From Nocardioidaceae bacterium (GTDB lineage Bacteria > Actinomycetota > Actinomycetes > Propionibacteriales > Nocardioidaceae), in the NCBI GenBank assembly GCA_020438665.1, contig JAGQUE010000517.1:1-6480 (forward strand): DNA of 6,480 bases, given 5' to 3'. The notes below the pieces were generated by a model. It was not told the DNA's origin. It was given only the letters and a program-made list of their open reading frames with translations, and did no database searches. Position 1 is the stretch's first letter. Each line of letters opens with the position of its first letter. This document shows, in pieces, positions 1 to 6,140 of this stretch. The translations under genes and the position numbers were made by a program.

Positions 1-147
1 GAAGATCGACGGGTTGGTGGTCACCCCGACGACGCTGGAGTTCTTCATGAGCTCGGCCAGGTTGCCGGTCTCGATGCGCTCGCGGGACAGGTCGTCCAGC
101 CAGATGGACACGCCGGCGTCGGCGAGTCGTTGGAGTCGCTCGGACAT
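1..147 (-). CDS. tal: Transaldolase, N-terminal 49 codons (runs off the left edge)
   Basis: Transaldolase moves a dihydroxyacetone unit between sugar phosphates (sedoheptulose-7-P + glyceraldehyde-3-P to erythrose-4-P + fructose-6-P) in the cytoplasmic non-oxidative pentose phosphate pathway. The visible residues begin [20 protein letters not shown], continue through an [10 protein letters not shown] stretch and end in GVTTNPSIF. The [10 protein letters not shown] and GVTTNPSIF blocks are typical of the N-terminus of actinobacterial transaldolases; the TTNP segment is the first conserved strand of the (beta/alpha)8 barrel. The catalytic lysine lies beyond the window. The ATG at 147-145 is preceded by GAGGG (157-153) with five bases between, so the start is firm. 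The gene lies 46 bp after the tkt stop on the same strand, which suggests co-transcription with tkt, the usual actinobacterial arrangement. The family is clear even from this fragment. Confidence 0.93.
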   Translation of the reverse strand, partial: MSERLQRLADAGVSIWLDDLSRERIETGNLAELMKNSSVVGVTTNPSIF

Positions 148-193
148 GAGGTCCCTCTTCCTTGGGTCTGTGGTGGTCGGTGGTCGGGGGCGG

Positions 194-2299
194 TCAGCCG
201 GTGACGGAGTGGATGCTGTCCTGCGCGGCGGCCGCGACGGCCTCGGCGGTGAGGCCGAACTCGCGATAGATGCGCTGGTAGTCGGCCGAGGCGCCGTAGT
301 GCTCGATGGAGACGATGCGGCCGTGGTCGCCGACGACCTCGCGCCACCCCAGCGCGATCCCGGCCTCGACCGAGACGCGGGCCTTGACGGTCGGCGGGAT
401 GACGGTCTCGCGATAGGACTCGTCCTGGTCGTCGAACCACTCCCGGCACGGCATCGACACGACGCGCGCCCGGATGCCCTGCTCGGCAAGCAGGGCGCGG
501 GCGGCGACGGCGATCTGGACCTCGGAGCCCGTGCCGATCAGGACGACATCCGGCAGCCCACCGTCGACGTCGAGCAGGACATAGCCGCCGCGGTGGACGT
601 TGCTGGTGTCGCTGAATCCGTCGGTGTCGCGTGGGAACGTCGGCACGTTCTGGCGGGTCAGGCACAGCCCGGCCGGACGGTCGGTGTGGGAGAGCACCGC
701 CTGCCAGCAGGCTGCCGTCTCGTTGGCGTCGGCCGGGCGGACGACGTCGAGCCCGGGGATGGCGCGCAGCGCGGCGACGTGCTCGATCGGCTGGTGGGTC
801 GGGCCGTCCTCGCCCAGGCCGATGGAGTCATGGGTCCAGACATAGGTGACCGGGAGCTTCATCAGCGCGGCCAGCCGCACCGACGGTCGCATGTAGTCGG
901 AGAACGTGAGGAAGGTGCCACCGAACGGGCGGGTGCCGCCGTGGACGGCGATCCCGTTGAGGATCGCGCCCATGGCGTGCTCGCGGATGCCGAAGTGGAG
1001 GACCCGGCCGGCGTAGGGGTCGCCCTGCCACATTGTTGTGGAGCGGTCGGCCGGCAGGAACGACGGCGCGTCGCTGATCGTGGTGTTGTTGGACTCGGCC
1101 AGGTCGGCGGAGCCGCCCCACAGCTCGGGGATCACCCCGGCCAGGGCGTTGATGACCTTGCCGGACGCGCTGCGAGTGGCGACGCCTTTCTCATCGGCCG
1201 GGAAGGTCGGCAGCGCGTCCGCCCAGCCGTCGGGAAGCGTGCGCGTCTGCAGCCGCTCGAACAGCGCCGGGTCGGCGGACGGCTTGGCCGCCCAGGCGTC
1301 GAACTCGGCGTCCCAGGCGGCCTGCGCCAGCTTGCCGCGGTCGACGGCGGCACGCGTGTGGGCGATGACGTCCTCGTCGACCTGGAACGTCTGCGCAGGG
1401 TCGAAGCCCATCAGCTCCTTGGTGGCGGCCACCTCGTCGGCGCCGAGCGCGGACCCGTGGGCCTTGCCGGTGTTCTGGGCGTTGGGCGCCGGCCAGGCGA
1501 TGATCGTGCGCAGCCTGATGAAGCTGGGGCGGTCGGTCACGGCCCGGGCCGCCACGATCGCGTCATGGAGCGCGGCGACGTCCTCGCGGTAGCCGCCGTC
1601 GCCGCCGACCCAGTCGACGGTCTGGACGTGCCAGCCATAGGCCTCATAGCGCGCCGCGACATCCTCGGTGAGGGCGATGTTGGTGTCGTCCTCGATCGAG
1701 ATCCGGTTGTCGTCATAGATGAGGGTGAGGTTGCCCAGCTGCTGGGTGCCGGCGATCGACGAGGCCTCGGCACTGACGCCCTCCTCGATGTCGCCGTCGC
1801 TGGCGATGACATAGATCTGGTGGTCGAACGGCGATTCACCGGCGCCGGCGTCGGGGTCGAGCAGCCCCTTCTCTCGCCGCGCCGCCATGGCCATGCCGAC
1901 CGCGTTGCCGATGCCCTGGCCGAGGGGGCCGGTGGTCGTCTCGACACCGGCCGTGTGGCCATATTCGGGGTGGCCGGGCGTCTTGCTGCCCCAGGTGCGC
2001 AGTGCCTTGAGGTCATCGAGCTCGAGGCCCCAACCACCGAGGAAGAGCTGGATATAGAGGGTCAGGCTCGAGTGGCCGCAGGACAGCACGAACCGGTCAC
2101 GGCCCGGCCAGTGCGGGTCGGCCGGGTTGTGCCGCATCACCTTCTGGAACAGCAGGTAGGCCGCCGGGGCCAGGCTCATCGCGGTGCCAGGATGGCCGTT
2201 GCCGACCTTTTGGACGGCGTCCATCGCCAGGACGCGGACGGTGTCGACCGCCCGGTCGTCGAGCTCGGTCCAGTCCAACGGTGCGGACTTCGTGGTCAC
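194..2299 (-). CDS. tkt: Transketolase (701 aa)
   Basis: Transketolase transfers two-carbon ketol units between sugar phosphates with thiamine diphosphate (ThDP) and a divalent metal, in the cytoplasm. The full-length three-domain architecture is present. In the ThDP pyrophosphate domain, GNGHPG (33-38) carries His36, SCGHSS lies at 73-78, and [19 protein letters not shown] at 115-133. The metal/ThDP signature is SDGD at 167-170 with the closing YDDN at 195-198. The pyrimidine domain shows GSADLAESN (396-404), the REHAM block with catalytic Glu440, and the transketolase signature [16 protein letters not shown] from 489. A C-terminal domain follows. Length fits the family (about 660-700 aa). 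I chose the GTG at 2299-2297 because GAGAGG (2311-2306) sits six bases upstream; the reading frame stays open to 2371, but the added residues (rich in G, P and R) do not look like protein. The gene is transcribed divergently from ctaB and is followed by tal. No key residue appears to be missing. Confidence 0.97.
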   Translation of the reverse strand: MTTKSAPLDWTELDDRAVDTVRVLAMDAVQKVGNGHPGTAMSLAPAAYLLFQKVMRHNPADPHWPGRDRFVLSCGHSSLTLYIQLFLGGWGLELDDLKALRTWGSKTPGHPEYGHTAGVETTTGPLGQGIGNAVGMAMAARREKGLLDPDAGAGESPFDHQIYVIASDGDIEEGVSAEASSIAGTQQLGNLTLIYDDNRISIEDDTNIALTEDVAARYEAYGWHVQTVDWVGGDGGYREDVAALHDAIVAARAVTDRPSFIRLRTIIAWPAPNAQNTGKAHGSALGADEVAATKELMGFDPAQTFQVDEDVIAHTRAAVDRGKLAQAAWDAEFDAWAAKPSADPALFERLQTRTLPDGWADALPTFPADEKGVATRSASGKVINALAGVIPELWGGSADLAESNNTTISDAPSFLPADRSTTMWQGDPYAGRVLHFGIREHAMGAILNGIAVHGGTRPFGGTFLTFSDYMRPSVRLAALMKLPVTYVWTHDSIGLGEDGPTHQPIEHVAALRAIPGLDVVRPADANETAACWQAVLSHTDRPAGLCLTRQNVPTFPRDTDGFSDTSNVHRGGYVLLDVDGGLPDVVLIGTGSEVQIAVAARALLAEQGIRARVVSMPCREWFDDQDESYRETVIPPTVKARVSVEAGIALGWREVVGDHGRIVSIEHYGASADYQRIYREFGLTAEAVAAAAQDSIHSVTG

Positions 2300-2303
2300 G
2301 GCG

Positions 2304-2311
2304 TTCCTCTC
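2304..2311 (-). promoter_or_regulatory. Ribosome binding site deciding the tkt GTG start
   Basis: The minus strand reads GAGAGGAA, with six bases between GAGAGG and GTG (2299-2297). The only nearby ATG on this strand (in GATGAG) is out of frame. This favours the GTG over the longer open frame that reaches 2371. Confidence 0.7.
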
Positions 2312-2457
2312 ATCGACGGCGGGGTCTCCCCGGACGCTGGGCGCACCCCCTGAGCCGGGGCCGCACAGCACAACCGAGCCTACTCAGCCGCGGGTTAGAC
2401 TCACCTCACGCTGTCCACCGCGCGGTCCCGTCGCGCCCAACTCCTGCGAACTGCTCC

Positions 2458-2461
2458 GAGG
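2458..2461 (+). promoter_or_regulatory. Ribosome binding site deciding the ctaB GTG start
   Basis: GAGG is followed by five bases and then GTG at 2467-2469. This is the best-placed Shine-Dalgarno ahead of the conserved CtaB sequence, and it argues against starting at the in-frame ATG much further upstream at 2281, which lies inside the tkt coding region. Confidence 0.65.
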
Positions 2462-2466
2462 TACCC

Positions 2467-3423
2467 GTGACTGATGTCGGCCATTCGACGTCTGCAGGCG
2501 TGCCCGCGGAGCCCTCTCAGCGGCCGTCCAGGGCCGGTGTGAAAGACGTCGTTGCTGCCTATGTCGGGCTGATGAAGCCCCGGGTCATCGAGCTGTTGCT
2601 GCTGACCACGGTGCCGGTGATGTTCTTCGCGGCGCGCGGCATCCCACCACTCGGCCTGGTCGCGGCCACGGTCGTGGGAGGCGCGCTCTCGGCAGGCTCG
2701 GCGAGCGCCCTCAACTGCGTTTATGACCGCGACATCGACGAGCAGATGCGCCGCACCCGTCGTCGGGCGCTGCCGCGGCACATCGTGTCCCCGGGTGCCG
2801 CGATGGTCTTCGGCGTCAGCCTCGGCGCCGTCGCCACGGTGATCCTGGCCGTGTGGGTGAACTGGCTGTCGGCGTTGCTCGCGCTCGGCGCGGAGGCGTT
2901 CTATCTCGTCGTCTACACGATGATCCTCAAGCGCCGCACCACCCAGAACATCGTGTGGGGTGGGATCGCCGGCTGCTTCCCCGCCCTGATCGGTTGGACC
3001 GCCGTGACCGGCCAGGTGGCGTGGACGCCGATCGTGCTCTTCCTCGTCGTGTTCTTCTGGACCCCGCCGCACACCTGGGCGCTGGCGCTGCGTTATCGCG
3101 AGGACTATGCCAACGTCGACGTGCCGATGCTGCCGGTGGTCGCCAGGGCCGACGTCGTCGGGCGCCAGGTCGTCCTCTACACCTGGGCGACCGTGCTGAC
3201 CTCGCTGGCGCTGTGGCCGGTGGCCGACACGGGCTTGTTCTATCCGATCGTCGCCGGGTTGCTCGGCCTCGTCTTCGTCGTCGAGGCCCATCGGATGTGG
3301 GCGCGCACCCGCCGCACCGACGCCCTGGCCGAGATCCAGCCGATGCGGCTGTTCCACATCTCCAACCTCTACCTCGCGCTCCTCTTCGTGGCCGTGGCGA
3401 TCGACCCGCTGCTCGCACGCTGA
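2467..3423 (+). CDS. ctaB: Protoheme IX farnesyltransferase (heme O synthase), 318 aa
   Basis: This UbiA-superfamily membrane prenyltransferase joins farnesyl diphosphate to the vinyl group of protoheme, giving heme O, the precursor of heme A for aa3-type cytochrome oxidase. Two Asp-rich, Mg-diphosphate-binding blocks are visible: NCVYDRDID (83-91; Asn83, Asp87, Asp91) followed by MRRTRRRALP, and DYANVDVPMLPVV (213-225). Other CtaB hallmarks are YVGLMKPRVIELLLLTTVP (32-50), TQNIVWGGIAGCFPALIGW (159-177) and FFWTPPHTWALAL (196-208). About nine hydrophobic segments can be traced, the last near 301-317. The first 25 or so residues are hydrophilic and poorly conserved, as is common. GTG at 2467 was chosen on ribosome-site spacing. 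The gene is divergent from tkt; its partner enzyme CtaA is encoded about 1.8 kb downstream on the other strand. The usual RPL after the first Asp block reads RAL here, a mild variation. Confidence 0.95.
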   Translation: MTDVGHSTSAGVPAEPSQRPSRAGVKDVVAAYVGLMKPRVIELLLLTTVPVMFFAARGIPPLGLVAATVVGGALSAGSASALNCVYDRDIDEQMRRTRRRALPRHIVSPGAAMVFGVSLGAVATVILAVWVNWLSALLALGAEAFYLVVYTMILKRRTTQNIVWGGIAGCFPALIGWTAVTGQVAWTPIVLFLVVFFWTPPHTWALALRYREDYANVDVPMLPVVARADVVGRQVVLYTWATVLTSLALWPVADTGLFYPIVAGLLGLVFVVEAHRMWARTRRTDALAEIQPMRLFHISNLYLALLFVAVAIDPLLAR

Positions 3424-3429
3424 GCCCGC

Positions 3430-3470
3430 CGCGGTCGGCCGCGACGCGCACTGCGCGGACTTCTCGAGAA
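3430..3470 (+). terminator. Cluster of three short palindromes after ctaB (possible terminator or operator)
   Basis: Directly after the ctaB stop (3421-3423) come three consecutive dyads: CGCGG-TCGG-CCGCG at 3430-3443, CGCGCA-C-TGCGCG at 3445-3457, and the perfect 10-bp palindrome TTCTCGAGAA at 3461-3470. The first can form a GC-rich hairpin with a four-base loop. No U-tract follows, so this is not a classical intrinsic terminator, although actinobacterial terminators often lack one. The AT-containing third palindrome looks more like a protein-binding site, and its half TTCTCG recurs at 3474-3479. Short dyads arise easily in GC-rich DNA, so confidence is low. Confidence 0.35.
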
Positions 3471-3517
3471 ATCTTCTCGGCAGGGGCAACCAAATCGCGG
3501 TCGAGTGCGTCTATCCC

Positions 3518-3570
3518 AGTGACGACGGTGAGCCTGTTCACGGGGGTGCGGGCGAACCGTCGTCACTTTT
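3518..3570 (+). terminator. 12-bp perfect inverted repeat followed by T4 (terminator, attenuator or operator)
   Basis: AGTGACGACGGT (3518-3529) is exactly matched by its reverse complement ACCGTCGTCACT (3556-3567). The loop between the arms is 26 bases and the right arm runs into TTTT (3567-3570). A hairpin followed by T residues is intrinsic-terminator-like on the plus strand; it would stop ctaB transcripts about 145 bases after the stop codon. It also lies only 11 bases before the GAGG of the LanC-like gene, so if transcription starts upstream the hairpin would lie in that gene's leader. The long loop makes it weaker than a textbook terminator, and a dimeric repressor site with separated arms is another reading. 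The repeat is seen directly; the role is inferred. Confidence 0.5.
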
Positions 3571-3580
3571 CGTGGCGTGT

Positions 3581-3584
3581 GAGG
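3581..3584 (+). promoter_or_regulatory. Ribosome binding site for the LanC-like gene
   Basis: GAGG lies nine bases before GTG at 3594-3596. An in-frame GTG at 3588 would leave only three bases and one at 3579 would overlap the site itself, so 3594 is preferred. Confidence 0.55.
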
Positions 3585-3593
3585 ATCGTGGGC

Positions 3594-4913
3594 GTGCCTC
3601 ACTCCGCCTCGACCTACCGCGACCTCGCCGAACGGGCCTGGTCCTGGGTGCTGTCCCAGGTGCGCGAGGGTGACGAAGGGCTCTGGCTGCCCGAGCACCC
3701 CGGCCAGCAGCAGCTGCCGGACTTCCCCTATGACATGCACTCCGGGGTCGGTGGGCTCGCGCACGTCCTGGCCGAGATCGGGCTGACCCGCCCGCTCGCC
3801 GACGGTGAGGTCGCGCTGGCCGAGGGCATCGCGCAGACGGTGTCGCGCAGGGTGCCGACCGAGACGGAGTACGGCTATTTCGACGGTCTCGTCTCGACGC
3901 TCGGCGTACTCCTGGCGATCGGCGCCAGTGGTGTCCCCGTCGTGGTCGAGCGGTTGACGGAGCTGGCCACGCCCGACGGCTGGCGGCCCTCCTTCCTCGG
4001 CCCACCCGAGACCGCGCCCGATCCCCGTGTCAACGACGTCACCCTCGGCACGGCCGCCGTGCTCGTCGGTGCGCTCTGGGCCGACAAACACGACGTGGCC
4101 GGTGCCGGCGAGCTCGCCGACCGGGCCGCCGACATCCTCCTCGCCGAGGCCGAGGACGTGCCGACCGGGCTCGACTGGGGCATGGTCCCGCGCAGGTTCG
4201 CGGTCGGCGAGCCTCGTCGGCGGATGCCGAACTGGTCCCATGGCCTCGCCGGCATCGCGGGCGCCCTGGCCGCCGCCGGTGTCGAACGGCGGAGACCCGA
4301 CTGGGTGGACGCCGCCCGGCGGGGTGCGGAGCACCTCGTCACGCTCGGCGACACCAGTGATGGCGGCTTCCGGGTTCCCCATGTCATCCCCGGCTCCGAC
4401 GACCTCGACACCTTCACCTACTCCTGGTGCCACGGCCCGACCGGGACGTCGCTGCTGTTCGCCGCGCTCGACCGCGCCGGCGTTCCCGAGGTCGCCGGTC
4501 GCACGCCGGGCGCCTGGGAGCGCGCCTGCCTGCACTCGGTGCGGCTCGCCGGCGTCCCCGAGCGGCGCTCTCCCGGGTTCTGGGACAACGACGGTCGCTG
4601 CTGTGGAACGGCGGGTGTCGGCGACGTCGTCCTCAATCTGTGGCAGCGCCACGGCGAGGACCGCGACCTGGATTTCGCGACCGTGCTCGGCGACGCGCTC
4701 GTGGAGCGGGCCATCGCCGACGGTGACCAGGCCTATTGGCGGTTCGTCGAACACCGCAACGAGGACCCGCTCCTGCCGCCGGGGATCGGCTGGATGCAGG
4801 GCGCCGCCGGCATCGCGGCCTACCTGTTCCGGATCGGCCGCATCCTCGACCACGGGCGGCAGGCGCCTGCCGTCGCGCGGATGGACACCTGGTGGGCGCT
4901 GCCGGAGGGGTGA
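3594..4913 (+). CDS. Stand-alone LanC-like (lanthionine synthetase C family) protein, 439 aa, CCG-type zinc site
   Basis: LanC-family proteins are zinc enzymes that activate a thiol for Michael addition to dehydrated Ser/Thr. LanC cyclases do this within lanthipeptides; eukaryotic LanCL proteins add glutathione to dehydroamino acids. Seven glycine-rich inner-helix motifs of the alpha/alpha toroid are visible in order: HSGVGGL (49-55), DGLVSTLG (97-104), LGTAAVL (151-157), SHGLAGIAGAL (215-225), WCHGPTG (278-284), CCGTAG (336-341) and QGAAGIAAYL (402-411). Predicted zinc ligands are Cys279, Cys336 and Cys337; the last replaces the histidine of the usual CHG. His216 matches the conserved HG histidine (NisC His212) and Asp97 the conserved aspartate; Thr275 stands where NisC has Arg280. 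The length suits a cyclase domain alone (NisC is about 414 aa), with no dehydratase or kinase part, signal peptide or membrane segment, so it is probably cytoplasmic. No precursor peptide or lanthipeptide dehydratase is nearby. Base composition resembles the neighbours. Fold assignment is strong; substrate is unknown. Confidence 0.88.
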   Translation: MPHSASTYRDLAERAWSWVLSQVREGDEGLWLPEHPGQQQLPDFPYDMHSGVGGLAHVLAEIGLTRPLADGEVALAEGIAQTVSRRVPTETEYGYFDGLVSTLGVLLAIGASGVPVVVERLTELATPDGWRPSFLGPPETAPDPRVNDVTLGTAAVLVGALWADKHDVAGAGELADRAADILLAEAEDVPTGLDWGMVPRRFAVGEPRRRMPNWSHGLAGIAGALAAAGVERRRPDWVDAARRGAEHLVTLGDTSDGGFRVPHVIPGSDDLDTFTYSWCHGPTGTSLLFAALDRAGVPEVAGRTPGAWERACLHSVRLAGVPERRSPGFWDNDGRCCGTAGVGDVVLNLWQRHGEDRDLDFATVLGDALVERAIADGDQAYWRFVEHRNEDPLLPPGIGWMQGAAGIAAYLFRIGRILDHGRQAPAVARMDTWWALPEG

Positions 4914-4927
4914 GCGCTCCAGGCTCA
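4911..4927. terminator. Small hairpin spanning two convergent stop codons
   Basis: TGAGC (4911-4915) and GCTCA (4923-4927) form a 5-bp stem with a seven-base loop. The left arm contains the TGA of the LanC-like gene and the right arm contains the complement of the TGA of the DUF1905 gene. Only 11 bp separate the two stop codons. A five-pair stem without a T-run is weak, so a terminator role is speculative. Confidence 0.25.
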
Positions 4928-5212
4928 GACCGTGATGGAGAGCGTCACGGCGACGGTCATGCCGACCTCGAGCGACTCGCCCATGCGGACGACGTCCTTG
5001 AGGGGCACCAGGTAACCGCCGTTCTTGGGGAGCAACGACGTGGTCCACTCGGTGGCACCGATGCGGGCGGTCACCGGGATCACGCCCCAGCCATAGGTGA
5101 CCAGCGCGGCGACGGCGTGGATCTCGGCGCTCTCGTCCTCGGGCACGGCCACGAAGTGGTAGGGGGAGGGGCCGCGCCAGTGGAACACGTCACCGCGGAA
5201 GCTCAGCTCCAT
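4925..5212 (-). CDS. DUF1905 domain protein, 95 aa
   Basis: This small protein consists almost entirely of one DUF1905-like domain, a compact beta-rich fold of unknown biochemical role. The typical pattern is present: an N-terminal MELSFRGDVFHWRGPSPYHF strand pair, VAVPEDESAEI (21-31), GWGVIPVTARIGATEWTTSL (41-60), LPKNGGYLVPLKDVVR (61-76) and a final MTVAVTLSITV strand. In some proteins this domain is joined to a YdeI/OmpD-associated C-terminal domain; that partner is absent, so this is the short form. There is no signal peptide, Cys or membrane segment. The ATG at 5212-5210 is 13 bases after the ctaA stop and has no good Shine-Dalgarno, so translation is probably coupled to ctaA. An upstream extension of this frame reads through the ctaA coding region and was not accepted. 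Co-transcription with ctaA does not by itself show a heme-related role. Confidence 0.85.
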   Translation of the reverse strand: MELSFRGDVFHWRGPSPYHFVAVPEDESAEIHAVAALVTYGWGVIPVTARIGATEWTTSLLPKNGGYLVPLKDVVRMGESLEVGMTVAVTLSITV

Positions 5213-5225
5213 CGCCGGACCGGGA

Positions 5226-6128
5226 TCAGTCGGCGAGGACCGGCTCGGCGGGCCGGACCACGCTGACCGGCTGCTCGCGGACCTCGACCAGGAGCCACGT
5301 GACGGCGGCGGCGGTGAGCCCGGTGCCGAGCATGTGGAGCCCGACGACGAGCTCGGGGAGCCCGCTGAAGTATTGGACGAACCCGACGGCGCCCTGGGCG
5401 ACCTCGATGCCGAGGAGGGCGTGGGCGGCCCGGTGTACACCGGCCGAAGCGCCGGTCGCCCGCAGCGCATAGAACAGCCCGACGCTGAGACCGAGGAGCA
5501 GGAACACCAGGTCGGCGTGGAGCTGGCTCATCTCCAGGGTGTCGAGCCCGTTGCGCGGGGCCTCGGAGTCACCGGCGTGGGGCCCGGCTCCCGTGACCAA
5601 GGTGCCGACATAGAACACCGCCCAGGCAACGCCGAACACCAGCCAGGCCAGCCGGACGACCGCCCCGCTGGACACGACCGGGTCGGGGTGGTCGATGCGG
5701 CGCAGGAACAGCACGGCCAGACTGACGATCGCCAGCGACGGGACCATGTGGAGGGAGACGACCCACGGGTTGAGGTTCGTCAGCACGGTGACGCCGCCGA
5801 TCAGGGCCTGGGCCGGGATGCCGAGCCCGAGCACGACGGCGAGCCGCGTCAGGTCGGCCCGGCCCGACCGGCGCGCCGCGACGAAGGTGGCGATGGCCAC
5901 CGCGACCAGGATGAAGGTCAGCATGCGATTGCCGAACTCGATGAGCGAGTGCAGATCGGTGGCTCCGTAGGGCGTGAACGACTCCGACGTGCAGCGGGGC
6001 CAGGTCGGGCAGCCCAGCCCCGACCCCGACAGACGTACGGCGCCTCCGGTCACGATGATCCCCACGTTGGTGACCAGCGTGGCCCAACCGGTGCGGCGCA
6101 CCCACAGCAGCATGTCGGGCTCAGTCAT
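5226..6128 (-). CDS. ctaA: Heme A synthase (COX15/CtaA family), 300 aa
   Basis: CtaA oxidises the C8 methyl of heme O to a formyl group, giving heme A for aa3-type cytochrome oxidase; it is an eight-helix membrane heme protein. Visible hydrophobic helices lie near 15-33, 66-85, 95-115, 122-142, 157-180, 203-222, 234-253 and 260-281. The first-loop signature GGAVRLSGSGLGCPTWPRC (28-46) holds the Cys40/Cys46 pair. IEFGNR (63-68) holds the conserved Glu64. Heme-ligand candidates His127 (VSLHMVPS), His204 (QLHADL) and His265 (GLHMLG) match three of the four Bacillus subtilis histidines; the fourth position, in EWSHR, is Asn67 here, with His60 seven residues earlier. The second-half loop has TGAGPHAGD (179-187) but no Cys pair. 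ATG at 6128-6126 follows GAGGG (6142-6138), which overlaps the TGA of the upstream permease gene, so coupling is likely. The substrate heme O comes from CtaB. Confidence 0.95.
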   Translation of the reverse strand: MTEPDMLLWVRRTGWATLVTNVGIIVTGGAVRLSGSGLGCPTWPRCTSESFTPYGATDLHSLIEFGNRMLTFILVAVAIATFVAARRSGRADLTRLAVVLGLGIPAQALIGGVTVLTNLNPWVVSLHMVPSLAIVSLAVLFLRRIDHPDPVVSSGAVVRLAWLVFGVAWAVFYVGTLVTGAGPHAGDSEAPRNGLDTLEMSQLHADLVFLLLGLSVGLFYALRATGASAGVHRAAHALLGIEVAQGAVGFVQYFSGLPELVVGLHMLGTGLTAAAVTWLLVEVREQPVSVVRPAEPVLAD

Positions 6129-6140
6129 CGCAGCGTTCCC

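Larger units (their letters stand above)
2300..2466. promoter_or_regulatory. Divergent tkt / ctaB promoter region
   Basis: This 167-bp spacer must hold the promoters for tkt (minus) and ctaB (plus), because the two genes start away from each other. The plus strand contains TAGACT at 2396-2401, which fits a TANNNT -10 element and would place transcription about 60 bases before the ctaB GTG. The minus strand contains TAGGCT at 2382-2377, a possible -10 for tkt. Neither has a convincing TTGACA-type -35 at 16-18 bp, so the exact elements are inference. No clear operator dyad or riboswitch was seen. The two candidate -10 elements are only about 13 bp apart, so if both are real the two polymerase sites overlap. 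Confidence 0.4.

Noticed and set aside
172..185. Tandem GGTGGTC x2 in the tkt-tal spacer
   Set aside because: Two copies of a 7-bp GC-rich word in a short spacer are too little to call a functional repeat.
14..2353. A 779-codon open frame on the plus strand opposite tkt
   Set aside because: It is the antisense shadow of the transketolase gene in high-GC DNA; the translation is rich in G, R, D and V, shows no domain, and tkt on the other strand has every family motif.
2300..2371. A longer tkt starting at 2371
   Set aside because: The extra 24 residues are not transketolase-like and GAGAGG precedes the GTG at 2299.
2391..2409. Possible iron-regulator box around GGTTAGACTCACCTCAC
   Set aside because: It resembles part of a TTAGGTTAGGCTAACCTAA-type IdeR/DtxR site only at GGTTAG; the second half does not form the dyad.
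2281..2466. A longer ctaB starting at the ATG at 2281
   Set aside because: It would overlap the tkt start and add an Arg/Ser/Pro-rich stretch unlike CtaB N-termini; GTG at 2467 has a good ribosome site.
2853..3593. An N-terminal extension of the LanC-like frame back into ctaB
   Set aside because: The added residues are an out-of-frame reading of ctaB plus the spacer, with no conservation; a suitable ribosome site supports the start at 3594.
3369..5048. A 559-codon open frame on the minus strand opposite the LanC-like gene
   Set aside because: Composition is low-complexity (R, G, P, D, H) with no recognisable motif, and it overlaps the well-supported LanC-like, ctaB and DUF1905 genes.
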